Below are positions 7,222-13,945 of a stretch of DNA of 19,967 nt, piece by piece; positions within the stretch are counted from its first letter, which is position 1, and each line of letters begins with the position of its first letter. A program made the position numbers and the translations under genes. Below the pieces are notes generated by a model, which saw only the letters and a program-made list of their open reading frames with translations, did no database searches and was not told where the DNA came from. This DNA is from JALYUS01 sp038231255 (GTDB lineage: Bacteria > Chloroflexota > Chloroflexia > Thermomicrobiales > JALYUS01): NCBI GenBank assembly GCA_038231255.1, contig JBBRLR010000084.1, forward strand, positions 1-19,967, given 5' to 3'.

Positions 7222-7274
7222 CCCCCGACCCCTCTCACTGCCCAGAGGGCACCTGCGATGGAGAGGGGAGGGGG
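7222..7274. repeat. GC-rich hairpin in the P450 leader
   Basis: CCCCCGACCCCTCTC (7222-7236) pairs with GAGAGGGGAGGGGG (7261-7274). Between them is a second hairpin TGCCC-AGA-GGGCA (7239-7251). The element begins 16 bp upstream of the P450 start codon and would be transcribed in its 5' leader, where it could affect translation. The remaining intergenic DNA to 7501 holds no gene. It contains a weak minus-strand -10-like site (TATTAT, 7328-7333) and the LLM promoter region. Confidence 0.55.
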
Positions 7275-7450
7275 AAATGCGTCGGATCAGTTTTTGTCGG
7301 TGCATCGTGTGGAACAACTGCACACGCATAATACCGTAAAGTCTGGATTTTATGGATGCGATGAAGCGTCCCTGGTCTTCTTGCCGCCCATGTTCCCAAA
7401 CCCGATCAGTATACGCATCGGCGTTGCGCCGTGCGCGCCGAACGCGCGTG

Positions 7451-7456
7451 TATAAT
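7451..7456 (+). promoter_or_regulatory. -10 box TATAAT upstream of the LLM gene
   Basis: This is a perfect sigma-70 -10 hexamer about 46 bp before the start codon of the LLM oxidoreductase. The only TTG-containing -35-like hexamer (TTGCGC, 7424-7429) is 21 bp away, which is too far, so the -35 is weak or absent. Confidence 0.5.
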
Positions 7457-7501
7457 CGCCCGGCGGAGCGATGAAGGCGAACGTGGGGAGGAAGAACGCG
7501 G

Positions 7502-8425
7502 ATGGTAGCAATGGACTTCGGTGTCGGCGTCCACCCGACGCCGCGCGGCGGCACGATCCCGGCGATGATGGCGATGAATGAGCGGCTGCTCACCGTCGCG
7601 ACGGAGCACGACCTTTCCTGCTGGGTGATTGACCATTTCCAGTTCGACACGCAGCCGATCCTCGAATGCTACGCCTTTTTGGCCTACCACGCCGGGAAAG
7701 CGCCGGGGTTGCGCTGGGGGAACCTCGTCCTCGGGCAGGGGTATCGGAATCCCGCGCTGACGGCCAAGATCGCCGCCTCGCTCCAATTCCTCACCGGCGG
7801 TCGCTACATCCTCGGAATCGGGGCCGGCTGGAAGGAAGACGAGTTCCGCGCCTACGGCTATCCCTTCCCACCCGCCCGCGAGCGGATCGGCCAACTGGAA
7901 GACGCCGTGCAGATCTGCAAACTACTCTGGACGGGCGGCCCGGTCTCCTATGAAGGCCAGTATTATCAGATCAAAGATGCCCACTGCATCCCGGCCCCCG
8001 AAGCGCCGCCCCTCATCATGATCGGTGGCGCGGGCGAGCAGCGCACCCTACGCGTCGTCGCGCAGTATGCGGACTGGTGGAACGCCGATTATTACTCCCC
8101 CGCCGATTACGCGCGCAAACTCGGCGTCCTCCACGACCATTGCCGCGCTGTCGGCCGGGACGAGTCCGCCGTCGTCCCGACCTGCTACATGGGCATCAGC
8201 GTCTCTAACGACTCGTCGAAACTGATTCGCCAGCCACCTGTCATGTCCCGCCCCGACATGTACGTGATCAGCGGCAACCCGGACGAAGCGACCGCGCAAA
8301 TTGAGGAGTTCGCGGCGATCGGCGTCCGCCACATGCAACTCAACTTCCTCGATTACCCGAATACCGACGGCCTCGACCTCTTCCTTTCCGATGTCCTCCC
8401 GCGATTTGAGCGGGCAGGGACGTAG
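7502..8425 (+). CDS. LLM class flavin-dependent oxidoreductase (luciferase-like, possibly F420-dependent)
   Basis: The 307-residue TIM-barrel protein belongs to the bacterial luciferase/F420 oxidoreductase family. Signatures are the N-terminal barrel strand, CWVIDHFQF, NLVLGQGYRNPALTAKIAASL, the flavin-site segment RYILGIGAGWKEDEFRAYGYPFP with a following conserved Arg/Leu-Glu (RERIGQLEDA), and PPLIMIGGAGEQRTLRVVAQYADWWN. Such enzymes use FMNH2 or F420H2 for hydride transfer or oxygenation of a small substrate. F420 use is an inference, supported weakly by the DUF385/Ddn-like gene further along. The ATG at 7502 has GGGGAGGAA (7485-7493) 8 nt upstream and a TATAAT box before it. It is divergent from the P450 gene and likely heads its own transcript. 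The aminotransferase follows after a 128-nt gap with a repeat. Confidence 0.9.
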   Translation: MVAMDFGVGVHPTPRGGTIPAMMAMNERLLTVATEHDLSCWVIDHFQFDTQPILECYAFLAYHAGKAPGLRWGNLVLGQGYRNPALTAKIAASLQFLTGGRYILGIGAGWKEDEFRAYGYPFPPARERIGQLEDAVQICKLLWTGGPVSYEGQYYQIKDAHCIPAPEAPPLIMIGGAGEQRTLRVVAQYADWWNADYYSPADYARKLGVLHDHCRAVGRDESAVVPTCYMGISVSNDSSKLIRQPPVMSRPDMYVISGNPDEATAQIEEFAAIGVRHMQLNFLDYPNTDGLDLFLSDVLPRFERAGT

Positions 8426-8437
8426 GACCGGACCGAG

Positions 8438-8526
8438 CGCAGAGAAAGAGATTGGACTACTTTTGTCTACATTGTTCGTTGTTCGTCCTTCTTTCCTCTC
8501 TGCGATCTCTGCGTCCTCTGCGTTCG
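8438..8526. repeat. Palindromic repeat, copy B (9-nt unit family)
   Basis: The left arm has one unit (CGCAGAGAAAGA, 8438-8449). The right arm, read on the complement from 8526 back to 8491, has three tandem CGCAGAG-based units ending in GAAAG. The copy is asymmetric and lies in the LLM-aminotransferase gap, ending about 15 nt before the Shine-Dalgarno of the next gene. Confidence 0.65.
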
Positions 8527-8553
8527 AATCTTTTTCCTGGAAGGAGCGAGACG

Positions 8554-9858
8554 ATGATGTGTACGGTGCAGGCGAGGGAGCGGACGGCGGAATTGGTCGC
8601 GCGGGCGGCGAAGGTGCTGCCAGGGGCGAGCCTCGGATCGTTCCAGTTGCCGCTGGACCGGACGGTCGTGATCGCGGAGGGGCGCGGGCCGCGCCTCTGG
8701 GACGTGGACGGCAACGAGTACATTGATTACGTGCTCGGCTCCGGGCCGATGCTGCTTGGCCATGCGCACCCGGCGGTCGTCGCGGCGGTGCAGCGGCAGG
8801 CGGCGAAGGGTTCGACGTTTTATAGCCTCAACGAGCCGATCATCGCGCTGTCCGAGGCGATTGTGGACGCCGTGCCATGCGCCCAGGCGATCAAGTTCGT
8901 CTCGACCGGCACGGAGGCGACTTTCCACGCGCTGCGCCTCGCCCGCGCCTTCACCGGCAAGCAGCATATCCTCAAGTTCGAGGGCGGTTTCCACGGCGTC
9001 CACGACTACGCGCTCGTCAGCGCCTTCGGGATGGACACCAGCGGCGAGCGGCGGCGCGTCATTGATTCCGCCGGCATCCCGCAGGCGGCGTCCGGCACGG
9101 TCGTCGTCGCGCCGTACAACGACGCCGAGACCGCGCGCGAGGTGATCGCGGCGCACGCCGGGACGCTCGCCGCCGTCATCATGGAGCCGATGCAACGCGC
9201 GATCCCGCCCGTGCCCGGCTTCCTCGAAGCGGTGCGCGCGGCGACGACGGAGCATGGCGTCCTGCTGATCTTCGATGAGGTGGTGACGGGCTTCCGCCTC
9301 GCCTACGGTGGCGCGCAGGAGTATTTCGGTGTCGTGCCGGACCTCGCGACCTACGCCAAGGCGATTGGCGGCGGCTACCCGCTCGCGGCGGTCGTCGGGC
9401 GGCGCGACATCCTCGCGCTCACCGATCCGCGACAGCGCGACAAAGGTCCGTACGCCGTCCTCGGCGGGACACTGAGCGGCAACCCCGTCGCGGCGGCAGC
9501 GGGTCTCGCGACGCTCGAAGAACTGAAGCAGCCCGGTGTGCATGCGCGGCTATTCGTGACTGGGAACCGCCTGCGGGAGGGCATCGCCGCGCTCGGCCGC
9601 GACCTCGGCATCCCCCTGCAAGTGCCGGGCGTCGGCGCGGTTTTCCAGGTCTTCTTCACCGGTCGCCCAATCGCGAATCACGCGGACACCCTCGCGGCGG
9701 ACGCCTCCCTCGCCTCTCGCTTCGCGATGGAACTGCTCGCGCGCGGCATCTACCACGCGCCAAACACAAAGTTCTACCTCTCCACATCGCACACCGACAC
9801 CGACATTGACCAAACGCTCGCGGTGATCGAAGAAGCGTTGCGCGCGGTAAGGCAATGA
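8554..9858 (+). CDS. Class III PLP-dependent aminotransferase, glutamate-1-semialdehyde aminomutase (HemL)-like
   Basis: The 434-residue protein resembles HemL: RGPRLWDVDGNEYIDYVLG, the phosphate-binding VSTGTEATFHALRLARAFTG, KFEGGFHGVHDY, the cofactor Asp in IFDEVVTGFR, and the Schiff-base lysine K269 in YAKAIGGGYP. HemL converts glutamate-1-semialdehyde to 5-aminolevulinate. However, the family also includes catabolic aminotransferases, and no other heme genes are adjacent, so the exact reaction is open. The ATG at 8554 is used because AAGGAG (8541-8546) sits 7 nt upstream; a second ATG follows immediately at 8557. An in-frame extension upstream would be encoded by the repeat and is rejected. 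The gene ends at a hairpin shared with the convergent serine hydrolase gene. Confidence 0.85.
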   Translation: MMCTVQARERTAELVARAAKVLPGASLGSFQLPLDRTVVIAEGRGPRLWDVDGNEYIDYVLGSGPMLLGHAHPAVVAAVQRQAAKGSTFYSLNEPIIALSEAIVDAVPCAQAIKFVSTGTEATFHALRLARAFTGKQHILKFEGGFHGVHDYALVSAFGMDTSGERRRVIDSAGIPQAASGTVVVAPYNDAETAREVIAAHAGTLAAVIMEPMQRAIPPVPGFLEAVRAATTEHGVLLIFDEVVTGFRLAYGGAQEYFGVVPDLATYAKAIGGGYPLAAVVGRRDILALTDPRQRDKGPYAVLGGTLSGNPVAAAAGLATLEELKQPGVHARLFVTGNRLREGIAALGRDLGIPLQVPGVGAVFQVFFTGRPIANHADTLAADASLASRFAMELLARGIYHAPNTKFYLSTSHTDTDIDQTLAVIEEALRAVRQ

Positions 9859-9863
9859 GGTAG

Positions 9864-9883
9864 GGGCGCACAGCCGTGCGCCC
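9864..9883. terminator. Bidirectional hairpin between convergent genes
   Basis: GGGCGCAC-AGCC-GTGCGCCC gives a perfect 8-bp stem with 4-nt loop, 5 nt after the aminotransferase stop and 22 nt from the stop of the convergent hydrolase gene. There is no strong T-run on either side. Confidence 0.6.
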
Positions 9884-9905
9884 TCCCCCTCTCTGCACAA
9901 CTACA

Positions 9906-11417
9906 CTAACTACCCGCCTCAATCCCGAGCCGCGCGAAGTCCGCGAAAAGCGTCCACGCAGATTCGCTGTCCGCGACATCGGGCGCGAAGACGGCGATGG
10001 TGAACGTCGTGCCGTGACCGAGGTCGAGGCGCGCGACATCGTTCTCGACGTTGTCGTACCAGCCGCGCTTCTCATACAGCGGCAGGGACGGATCGCCGAG
10101 GACGCTCCGCACGCTGCCCGGCGCTTCGGAGCGTCCAAGCAGGTCGCGTATCCGCGCCGCGTCGCCGACCGTGCCCCGCAGCAGCGCGTCTATCAGCAGG
10201 AGCGACTCGCGCGGCGCGAGGTAGTTGTCGTCGTCATCGTCAAAATACGCCGTGTCGAAGTGCGAGCCGAGGTAGGAGCGCTTCATGCCGATTCGCCGCA
10301 TCAGCGTGTTGATCCGGGTGCGTCCGGTGAAGTCAATCAGGTCGTTCGCGGCCTCGTTGTCGGAATAGACGATCATCGCCTCTTCGAGCGCGTCCACATT
10401 CGCGTCCCGCCGGAGTTCGCCGCGCGCAATGCCGTCCTCGCAGGCCGCGAGAATGGCCAGCTTCATCACCGAGGCGGCGGGATAAAGCGCGGCGCCGCGC
10501 AGCGACACCGTCAGCGTACCGCGCGGCGTGGTGTATGCCACGGCAACACCGACCGTATCCTCGACGCTCATCAGCCGGAGCAGCACATTCGCGAGTAGCA
10601 CGCCGGCCGCGCCGCCGTCCGGTATCAGTCGCAGTGCCTGGGCAACATCGGCGGTGTCGGTGGCGGTCACCGCGCCAGTGAGCGGATCCCAGACGAGGAC
10701 GCGCCGCGTGAACGGTTGCACGAGCCGGTAGCCCGACGCCGCCCGTATCCAGACTGGCTCGCGCAGCGGTACCCCGGCCCGCGCCAAATCGGCCGCCTGC
10801 CGCGCAATCGCCGCCGGCGTGTGGGACGCAGGGCGTGCAGAAGTGTCCGCCCCGGCTATCGCTGCAAAGGCGAGTGGGACGTGGAAACCGCCGATCATCC
10901 GCATGTCCGGAGCGGCGAGGGCGGGCGACAGAGCGTCTATGGGCAGTGCGGAGAGTGAACCGTCCGCATCGAGGAAGGCCGGGAGTGCGCTGCCCGAACC
11001 CGTATGCGGCGCATCAGTGGCAAGCATCCCATAGGTCACCGCGCTTTCCGGCAAGAACGTCATCGCAACGCCACGACCGAGCAGCGGCGCGACCAGCGGC
11101 AGCGCGCTGGCAGCGTCCGGCTTGCCTTCCGGTAGCGCCACCACAAGCCCCGCGAAGTGGAGCAGCAGGCCGTGCCCGTCCGTCGTGACGCTCCGCAATG
11201 GGCCGGGGCTTGGCACATCCCGCAGATGAAGCAGCGCATCGAGCAGTGGAAAGATGGCCGGATCGAGGTCGCCCGCGTCCACGGTCTCGGCGACGGACGC
11301 AGCCTGGGCGCGCACCGGCAGCGACGAAACGGGCAACACACAGAGGGCGACGAGCAGCGCCGCCCGCCATACGCACCGCACACCCCCCCGTTGTCGCCCG
11401 GCCCGACCAACCGCCAT
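9906..11417 (-). CDS. Secreted serine hydrolase with C-terminal class A beta-lactamase-like domain
   Basis: The 503-residue protein begins with a signal peptide (basic start, WRAALLVALCVLPVSSL, probable cut after VRAQA). Residues ~50-290 match no family I recognise. The C-terminal third has a beta-lactamase/PBP-like active site: SVMK (S316, K319), SDN (352-354), and KRG (450-452) in place of KTG. The S-to-SDN distance is only 36 residues, against about 60 in class A enzymes, so a helical segment is missing. It is probably an exported cell-wall or peptide hydrolase rather than a true beta-lactamase. The ATG at 11417 is chosen because GAGGAG lies 9 nt upstream and the predicted transcription start (about 11464) excludes the in-frame ATG at 11489. 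It is convergent with the aminotransferase gene. Confidence 0.82.
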   Translation of the reverse strand: MAVGRAGRQRGGVRCVWRAALLVALCVLPVSSLPVRAQAASVAETVDAGDLDPAIFPLLDALLHLRDVPSPGPLRSVTTDGHGLLLHFAGLVVALPEGKPDAASALPLVAPLLGRGVAMTFLPESAVTYGMLATDAPHTGSGSALPAFLDADGSLSALPIDALSPALAAPDMRMIGGFHVPLAFAAIAGADTSARPASHTPAAIARQAADLARAGVPLREPVWIRAASGYRLVQPFTRRVLVWDPLTGAVTATDTADVAQALRLIPDGGAAGVLLANVLLRLMSVEDTVGVAVAYTTPRGTLTVSLRGAALYPAASVMKLAILAACEDGIARGELRRDANVDALEEAMIVYSDNEAANDLIDFTGRTRINTLMRRIGMKRSYLGSHFDTAYFDDDDDNYLAPRESLLLIDALLRGTVGDAARIRDLLGRSEAPGSVRSVLGDPSLPLYEKRGWYDNVENDVARLDLGHGTTFTIAVFAPDVADSESAWTLFADFARLGIEAGS

Positions 11418-11470
11418 TCCGCTCCGCTCCTCGCCGCGAGGCGCCCCTACATGGCTCACGTGCTTCCACC

Positions 11471-11476
11471 ATTGTA
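11471..11476 (-). promoter_or_regulatory. Possible -10 box (TACAAT) for the serine hydrolase gene
   Basis: On the minus strand TACAAT follows TTGCTT with a short 15-bp spacer. Transcription would begin near 11464, inside the alternative upstream ATG region, which supports the start at 11417. Confidence 0.4.
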
Positions 11477-11567
11477 AACCTATGTGCAAGCAAGCAATCG
11501 TATCCGCGAAACGTTCGCCCCTATGGTCTTTGGTTTGTCAGCGGGAGTGGCGGTGCGCGCGCGGATG

Positions 11568-11576
11568 TGGGATACT
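11568..11576 (+). promoter_or_regulatory. Extended -10 (TGG-GATACT) before the candidate small RNA
   Basis: TGnGATACT resembles an extended -10 element and would start a transcript near 11583. No good -35 is visible. Confidence 0.3.
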
Positions 11577-11580
11577 CAGC

Positions 11581-11705
11581 GTGTGGACATGGCGATCCCT
11601 CCGATTGCCGCCGGGGCAGCCGCCCCACCTTCACGGTCCACATCCCAACAACAATCGAAGAGATGGGAGAAGGACGGCGGGGAGAACTCCCCGCCGTCCT
11701 TCGTT
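11581..11705 (+). ncRNA. Candidate structured small RNA (unrecognised)
   Basis: This lies in a stretch with no convincing protein gene (11418-11843). TGTGGAC (11582-11588) pairs with GTCCACA (11636-11642), enclosing a second stem GGGGC-AGCC-GCCCC (11613-11626). The unit ends in a perfect 15-bp hairpin at 11670-11701. An extended -10 stands just upstream. The order promoter, folded body, strong hairpin is what a small RNA gene shows. I do not recognise the family, and no conservation data are available. The alternative is a chance arrangement of GC-rich repeats. Confidence 0.3.
11670..11701. terminator. Perfect 15-bp hairpin
   Basis: AAGGACGGCGGGGAG (11670-11684) is exactly complementary to CTCCCCGCCGTCCTT (11687-11701) around AA. 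On the plus strand CGTTGT follows, which is only weakly T-rich. It could end a plus-strand transcript or form part of a REP-type repeat. Confidence 0.6.
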
Positions 11706-11732
11706 GTGCTGGCACGTCACTGCGCCGATAAC

Positions 11733-11790
11733 GGTGGCAGCGGGCTTTTAATCACCGGGAATGAAACGCCAAGACGCCAAGCCCGCCACC
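11733..11790. repeat. Hairpin with a half copy of the 9-nt unit family
   Basis: GGTGGC-AGC-GGGCTT (11733-11747) pairs with AAGCCCGCCACC (11779-11790) apart from a 3-nt bulge. Between and overlapping the right arm lies AATGAAACGCCAAGACGCC... (11760-11781), related to the left arm of copy A (AATGAACCGCAAAGG...). It lies 54 nt beyond the pdxH stop on the minus strand and may end that transcript. The remaining bases between 11702 and 11843 show no gene. Confidence 0.5.
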
Positions 11791-11843
11791 GCTGGAAACA
11801 GTACGTGATGCCCGAATAGCAGTAGCAGCGTATGGATACGCAC

Positions 11844-12506
11844 TTACGGGGAAAGGCGTTCGATGCGCCATGTATCGTTGGGTTGGCGCGCGTAGCGGAG
11901 GCGATCGTGCAGGCGGCTGGGGCGACCCTGCCAAAACTCGATGGTGTCCGGGATGACTCGGTAGCCGCCCCAGAATGGTGGAAGCGGGATGTCACCCTCG
12001 CCGAACTGCGCCGTCAATGCCACGAGCCGCGCTTCGAGCGGCGCGCGACTGGGGAGCACGCTGCTTTGTTGCGAGGTCCATGCGCCGAGGCGGCTGCCGC
12101 GCGGTCGGGATTGGAAGTAGGCGTTCGATTCCTCTTGCGATACCGTCTCCACCGCGCCGGTGATCCGCACCTGCCGATGCAATTCCACCCAGTGGAAAAC
12201 GAGCGCGGCGACCGGGTTTTCCGCCAGTTCATTCCCTTTGCGGCTCTCGTAATTCGTGTAGAAGGCGAAGCCGCGCGCATCGAACCCTTTGAGCAGCACG
12301 ATCCGCGCGGAGGGCACGCCCGCCCGCGTCGCCGTCGCGACGGTCATCGCGTTCGGTTCCGGGACATTGGCGGCGAGCGCCTGCTCGAACCAGCGCGTGA
12401 ACTGCGCGATGGCATCGGCGTCGGCGTCGCCCTCATCCAAACCCATCCCGGCATACTCCTGCCGGAGCGCGGCGACCGCGCGACCAATTTCGGTGGCATC
12501 CCCCAT
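11844..12506 (-). CDS. pdxH: Pyridoxamine/pyridoxine 5'-phosphate oxidase
   Basis: The 220-residue protein has the expected length for PdxH. It carries PNAMTVATATRAGVPSARIV, the FMN-site segment LLKGFDARGFAFYTNYESRKG, LVFHWVELHRQVRITG, GSRLGAWTSQQSSVL, and the family signature IEFWQGRPSRLHDR (189-202), which fits the PROSITE pattern. It makes pyridoxal 5'-phosphate from PNP or PMP using FMN and oxygen in the cytoplasm. The ATG at 12506 has a GCAGGGA-type site 6-8 nt upstream, and the protein starts like other PdxH proteins there; in-frame codons further upstream run antisense to the next gene. It is divergent from the IsdG-like gene with 135 bp between starts. PLP supplied by it would serve the HemL-like aminotransferase among many enzymes. 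Confidence 0.96.
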   Translation of the reverse strand: MGDATEIGRAVAALRQEYAGMGLDEGDADADAIAQFTRWFEQALAANVPEPNAMTVATATRAGVPSARIVLLKGFDARGFAFYTNYESRKGNELAENPVAALVFHWVELHRQVRITGAVETVSQEESNAYFQSRPRGSRLGAWTSQQSSVLPSRAPLEARLVALTAQFGEGDIPLPPFWGGYRVIPDTIEFWQGRPSRLHDRLRYARQPNDTWRIERLSP

Positions 12507-12558
12507 CGTGCGTCCCTGCTCCCTTCCCGGAATAATGGTCGGATACGCCCGTTGCATA

Positions 12559-12591
12559 GTATCGCATTCCCCATAAATGGACGCGCGATAC
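12559..12591. promoter_or_regulatory. Inverted repeat GTATCGC-N19-GCGATAC in the divergent pdxH/IsdG-like promoter region
   Basis: A perfect 7-bp inverted repeat with a 19-bp centre sits midway between two divergent start codons. It could be an operator affecting both genes, but no promoter hexamers are clear around it. Confidence 0.3.
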
Positions 12592-12641
12592 GGTATGCTT
12601 CGCAGTGACGTGAATCGTTGTACGCCCGAAGGAGCAGCGCC

Positions 12642-12932
12642 ATGTATGTCGTGATGAACCGGCTGACCGTCGCGCCCGAGCAGGCGGAGCAGTTGGAGCA
12701 AGGATTTTCGCACAGCGCCGGGCGGATGCGCGAGGTGCCAGGCTGCCGTAACTTCAACTTGCTGAAGGAACAAGGCATCGCGGGCGACACCGTCTATGTC
12801 GCTGTCACGCAGTGGGAAGATGAAGCGGCCTTCACCGCATGGACCCAGAGCGAATCCTTCCGCCGCGCGCACGCCAATGCCGGGCAATCGGGTGCGATGG
12901 GCGAGGTGCATCAGTACAACGCCATTTTCTGA
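12642..12932 (+). CDS. Antibiotic biosynthesis monooxygenase-fold protein, IsdG/HmoA-type heme-degrading monooxygenase
   Basis: The 96-residue dimeric ferredoxin-like-fold protein carries residues at the positions of the IsdG heme-degradation triad: N6 (MNRL), W67 (FTAW) and H77 (RRAH, the axial heme ligand). Length and spacing match IsdG/IsdI/MhuD-type enzymes, which open the heme ring and release iron. The YVAVTQWEDEAAFTAWTQS block is typical. The ATG at 12642 follows AAGGAG (12629-12634) by 7 nt; an in-frame upstream ATG has no such site. It is a single gene, divergent from pdxH and followed after 86 nt by an ABC transporter gene with its own upstream palindromes. Other ABM-family roles (polyketide oxidation) are possible but the triad favours heme. 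Confidence 0.85.
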   Translation: MYVVMNRLTVAPEQAEQLEQGFSHSAGRMREVPGCRNFNLLKEQGIAGDTVYVAVTQWEDEAAFTAWTQSESFRRAHANAGQSGAMGEVHQYNAIF

Positions 12933-12943
12933 TACGATCATCA

Positions 12944-12968
12944 TGTTCTGAACACAATACGCGCGTAT
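12944..12968. promoter_or_regulatory. Two adjacent palindromes upstream of the ABC transporter genes
   Basis: TGTTC-T-GAACA (12944-12954) is followed two bases later by the perfect 12-bp palindrome ATACGCGCGTAT (12957-12968), which overlaps a -10-like TATGCT (12966-12971). They lie 50-75 bp before the first permease start, where an operator would be expected. Confidence 0.4.
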
Positions 12969-13018
12969 GCTGCGGCGGCGGCGATCGTGCCGGGTGAATT
13001 ATCGCCACGGGAGGGCCT

Positions 13019-13945
13019 GTGCAATCGGCCGGTCGAGTGATTTTACAGCGCATCGTGCGCGCCGTGCTGACCCTCTGGCTCGTCGTGAGCGTCGTTTTCT
13101 TCATCCTCCATTTTTCCGGCGATCCGGTGGCGCTCCTGCTCTCCGACACGGCGACGCCGGCGCAGATCGAGGCGCTCCGCGCGCAACTCGGCCTCGATCA
13201 GCCGCTGCCTGTCCAGTACGCCAAGTATCTCGGTAGCCTCGTGCGGGGCGATTTCGGCAACTCGCTCCGCCAGCGGCAACCCGCGATGCATCTCGTCCTT
13301 GCCCGCTTCCCCGCGACGCTCCAACTTGCCGCCGCCGCTTTCCTGCTCGCCGCAGTGGTCGGGTTGGGCATGGGTATCCTCGCCGCTGTCTATCGCGGGC
13401 GGGTGTGGGATCGCGTCGCGATGGTCTTCACGAGCATTATTCAATCGGGGCCGCCGTTCTTCATCGGTATCCTGCTCATCCTCATTTTCAGTGTCCGGCT
13501 CGGCTGGCTGCCGAGTTCGGGGCGGGGCAGTTTCAAGCAACTGATCCTCCCCGCGATCACCCTGAGCGGCTTCACGATGGCGAGCCTGACGCGCCTTTCG
13601 CGCTCCGCCCTGCTCGATGTCTTCCGCAACGACTATATCCGCACGGCACGCGCCAAAGGGTTGCGCGAATCCTCGATCCTGACGCGGCATGCCCTGCGAA
13701 ATGCCGCGTTGCCACTGATCACCGTCGCGGGTCTCGAACTCGGCGGTTTATTGACGGGCGCGGTGATCACCGAGACCGTCTTCGCCTGGCCGGGCATCGG
13801 GCGGCTCGCCGTCAATTCGGTCAGCACGCGCGACTATCCCGTCGTGCAGGCGGCGGTGCTCTTCATCGCCGCAATCTTCGTGCTGATCAACTTCCTCATT
13901 GACTGCTCGTACGCGATGATTGATCCGAGGGTGCGCGGTGTCTAA
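13019..13945 (+). CDS. ABC transporter permease, DppB/OppB family
   Basis: The 308-residue inner-membrane protein has about six hydrophobic segments, beginning with VLTLWLVVSVVFFILHF. It has the family-typical sequence EALRAQLGLDQPLPVQYAKYLGSLVRGDFGNSL in the first external region. The cytoplasmic EAA-loop that contacts the ATPase is present (YIRTARAKGLRESSILTRHA). It ends MIDPRVRGV as is usual for DppB-type permeases. It would form one half of the channel for peptides, nickel or similar solutes. The start is GTG at 13019 with GGGAGG just upstream. The second permease gene starts within its last codons, so the pair is translationally coupled. Confidence 0.93.
   Translation: MQSAGRVILQRIVRAVLTLWLVVSVVFFILHFSGDPVALLLSDTATPAQIEALRAQLGLDQPLPVQYAKYLGSLVRGDFGNSLRQRQPAMHLVLARFPATLQLAAAAFLLAAVVGLGMGILAAVYRGRVWDRVAMVFTSIIQSGPPFFIGILLILIFSVRLGWLPSSGRGSFKQLILPAITLSGFTMASLTRLSRSALLDVFRNDYIRTARAKGLRESSILTRHALRNAALPLITVAGLELGGLLTGAVITETVFAWPGIGRLAVNSVSTRDYPVVQAAVLFIAAIFVLINFLIDCSYAMIDPRVRGV

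Noticed and set aside
8554..9858. Assigning hemL with confidence
   Set aside because: The family signature fits, but HemL-like aminotransferases with other roles are common and no heme pathway genes are adjacent.
9906..11417. Antibiotic-resistance beta-lactamase
   Set aside because: KTG is KRG, active-site spacing is short and the long N-terminal half is atypical; a cell-wall or peptide hydrolase is at least as likely.
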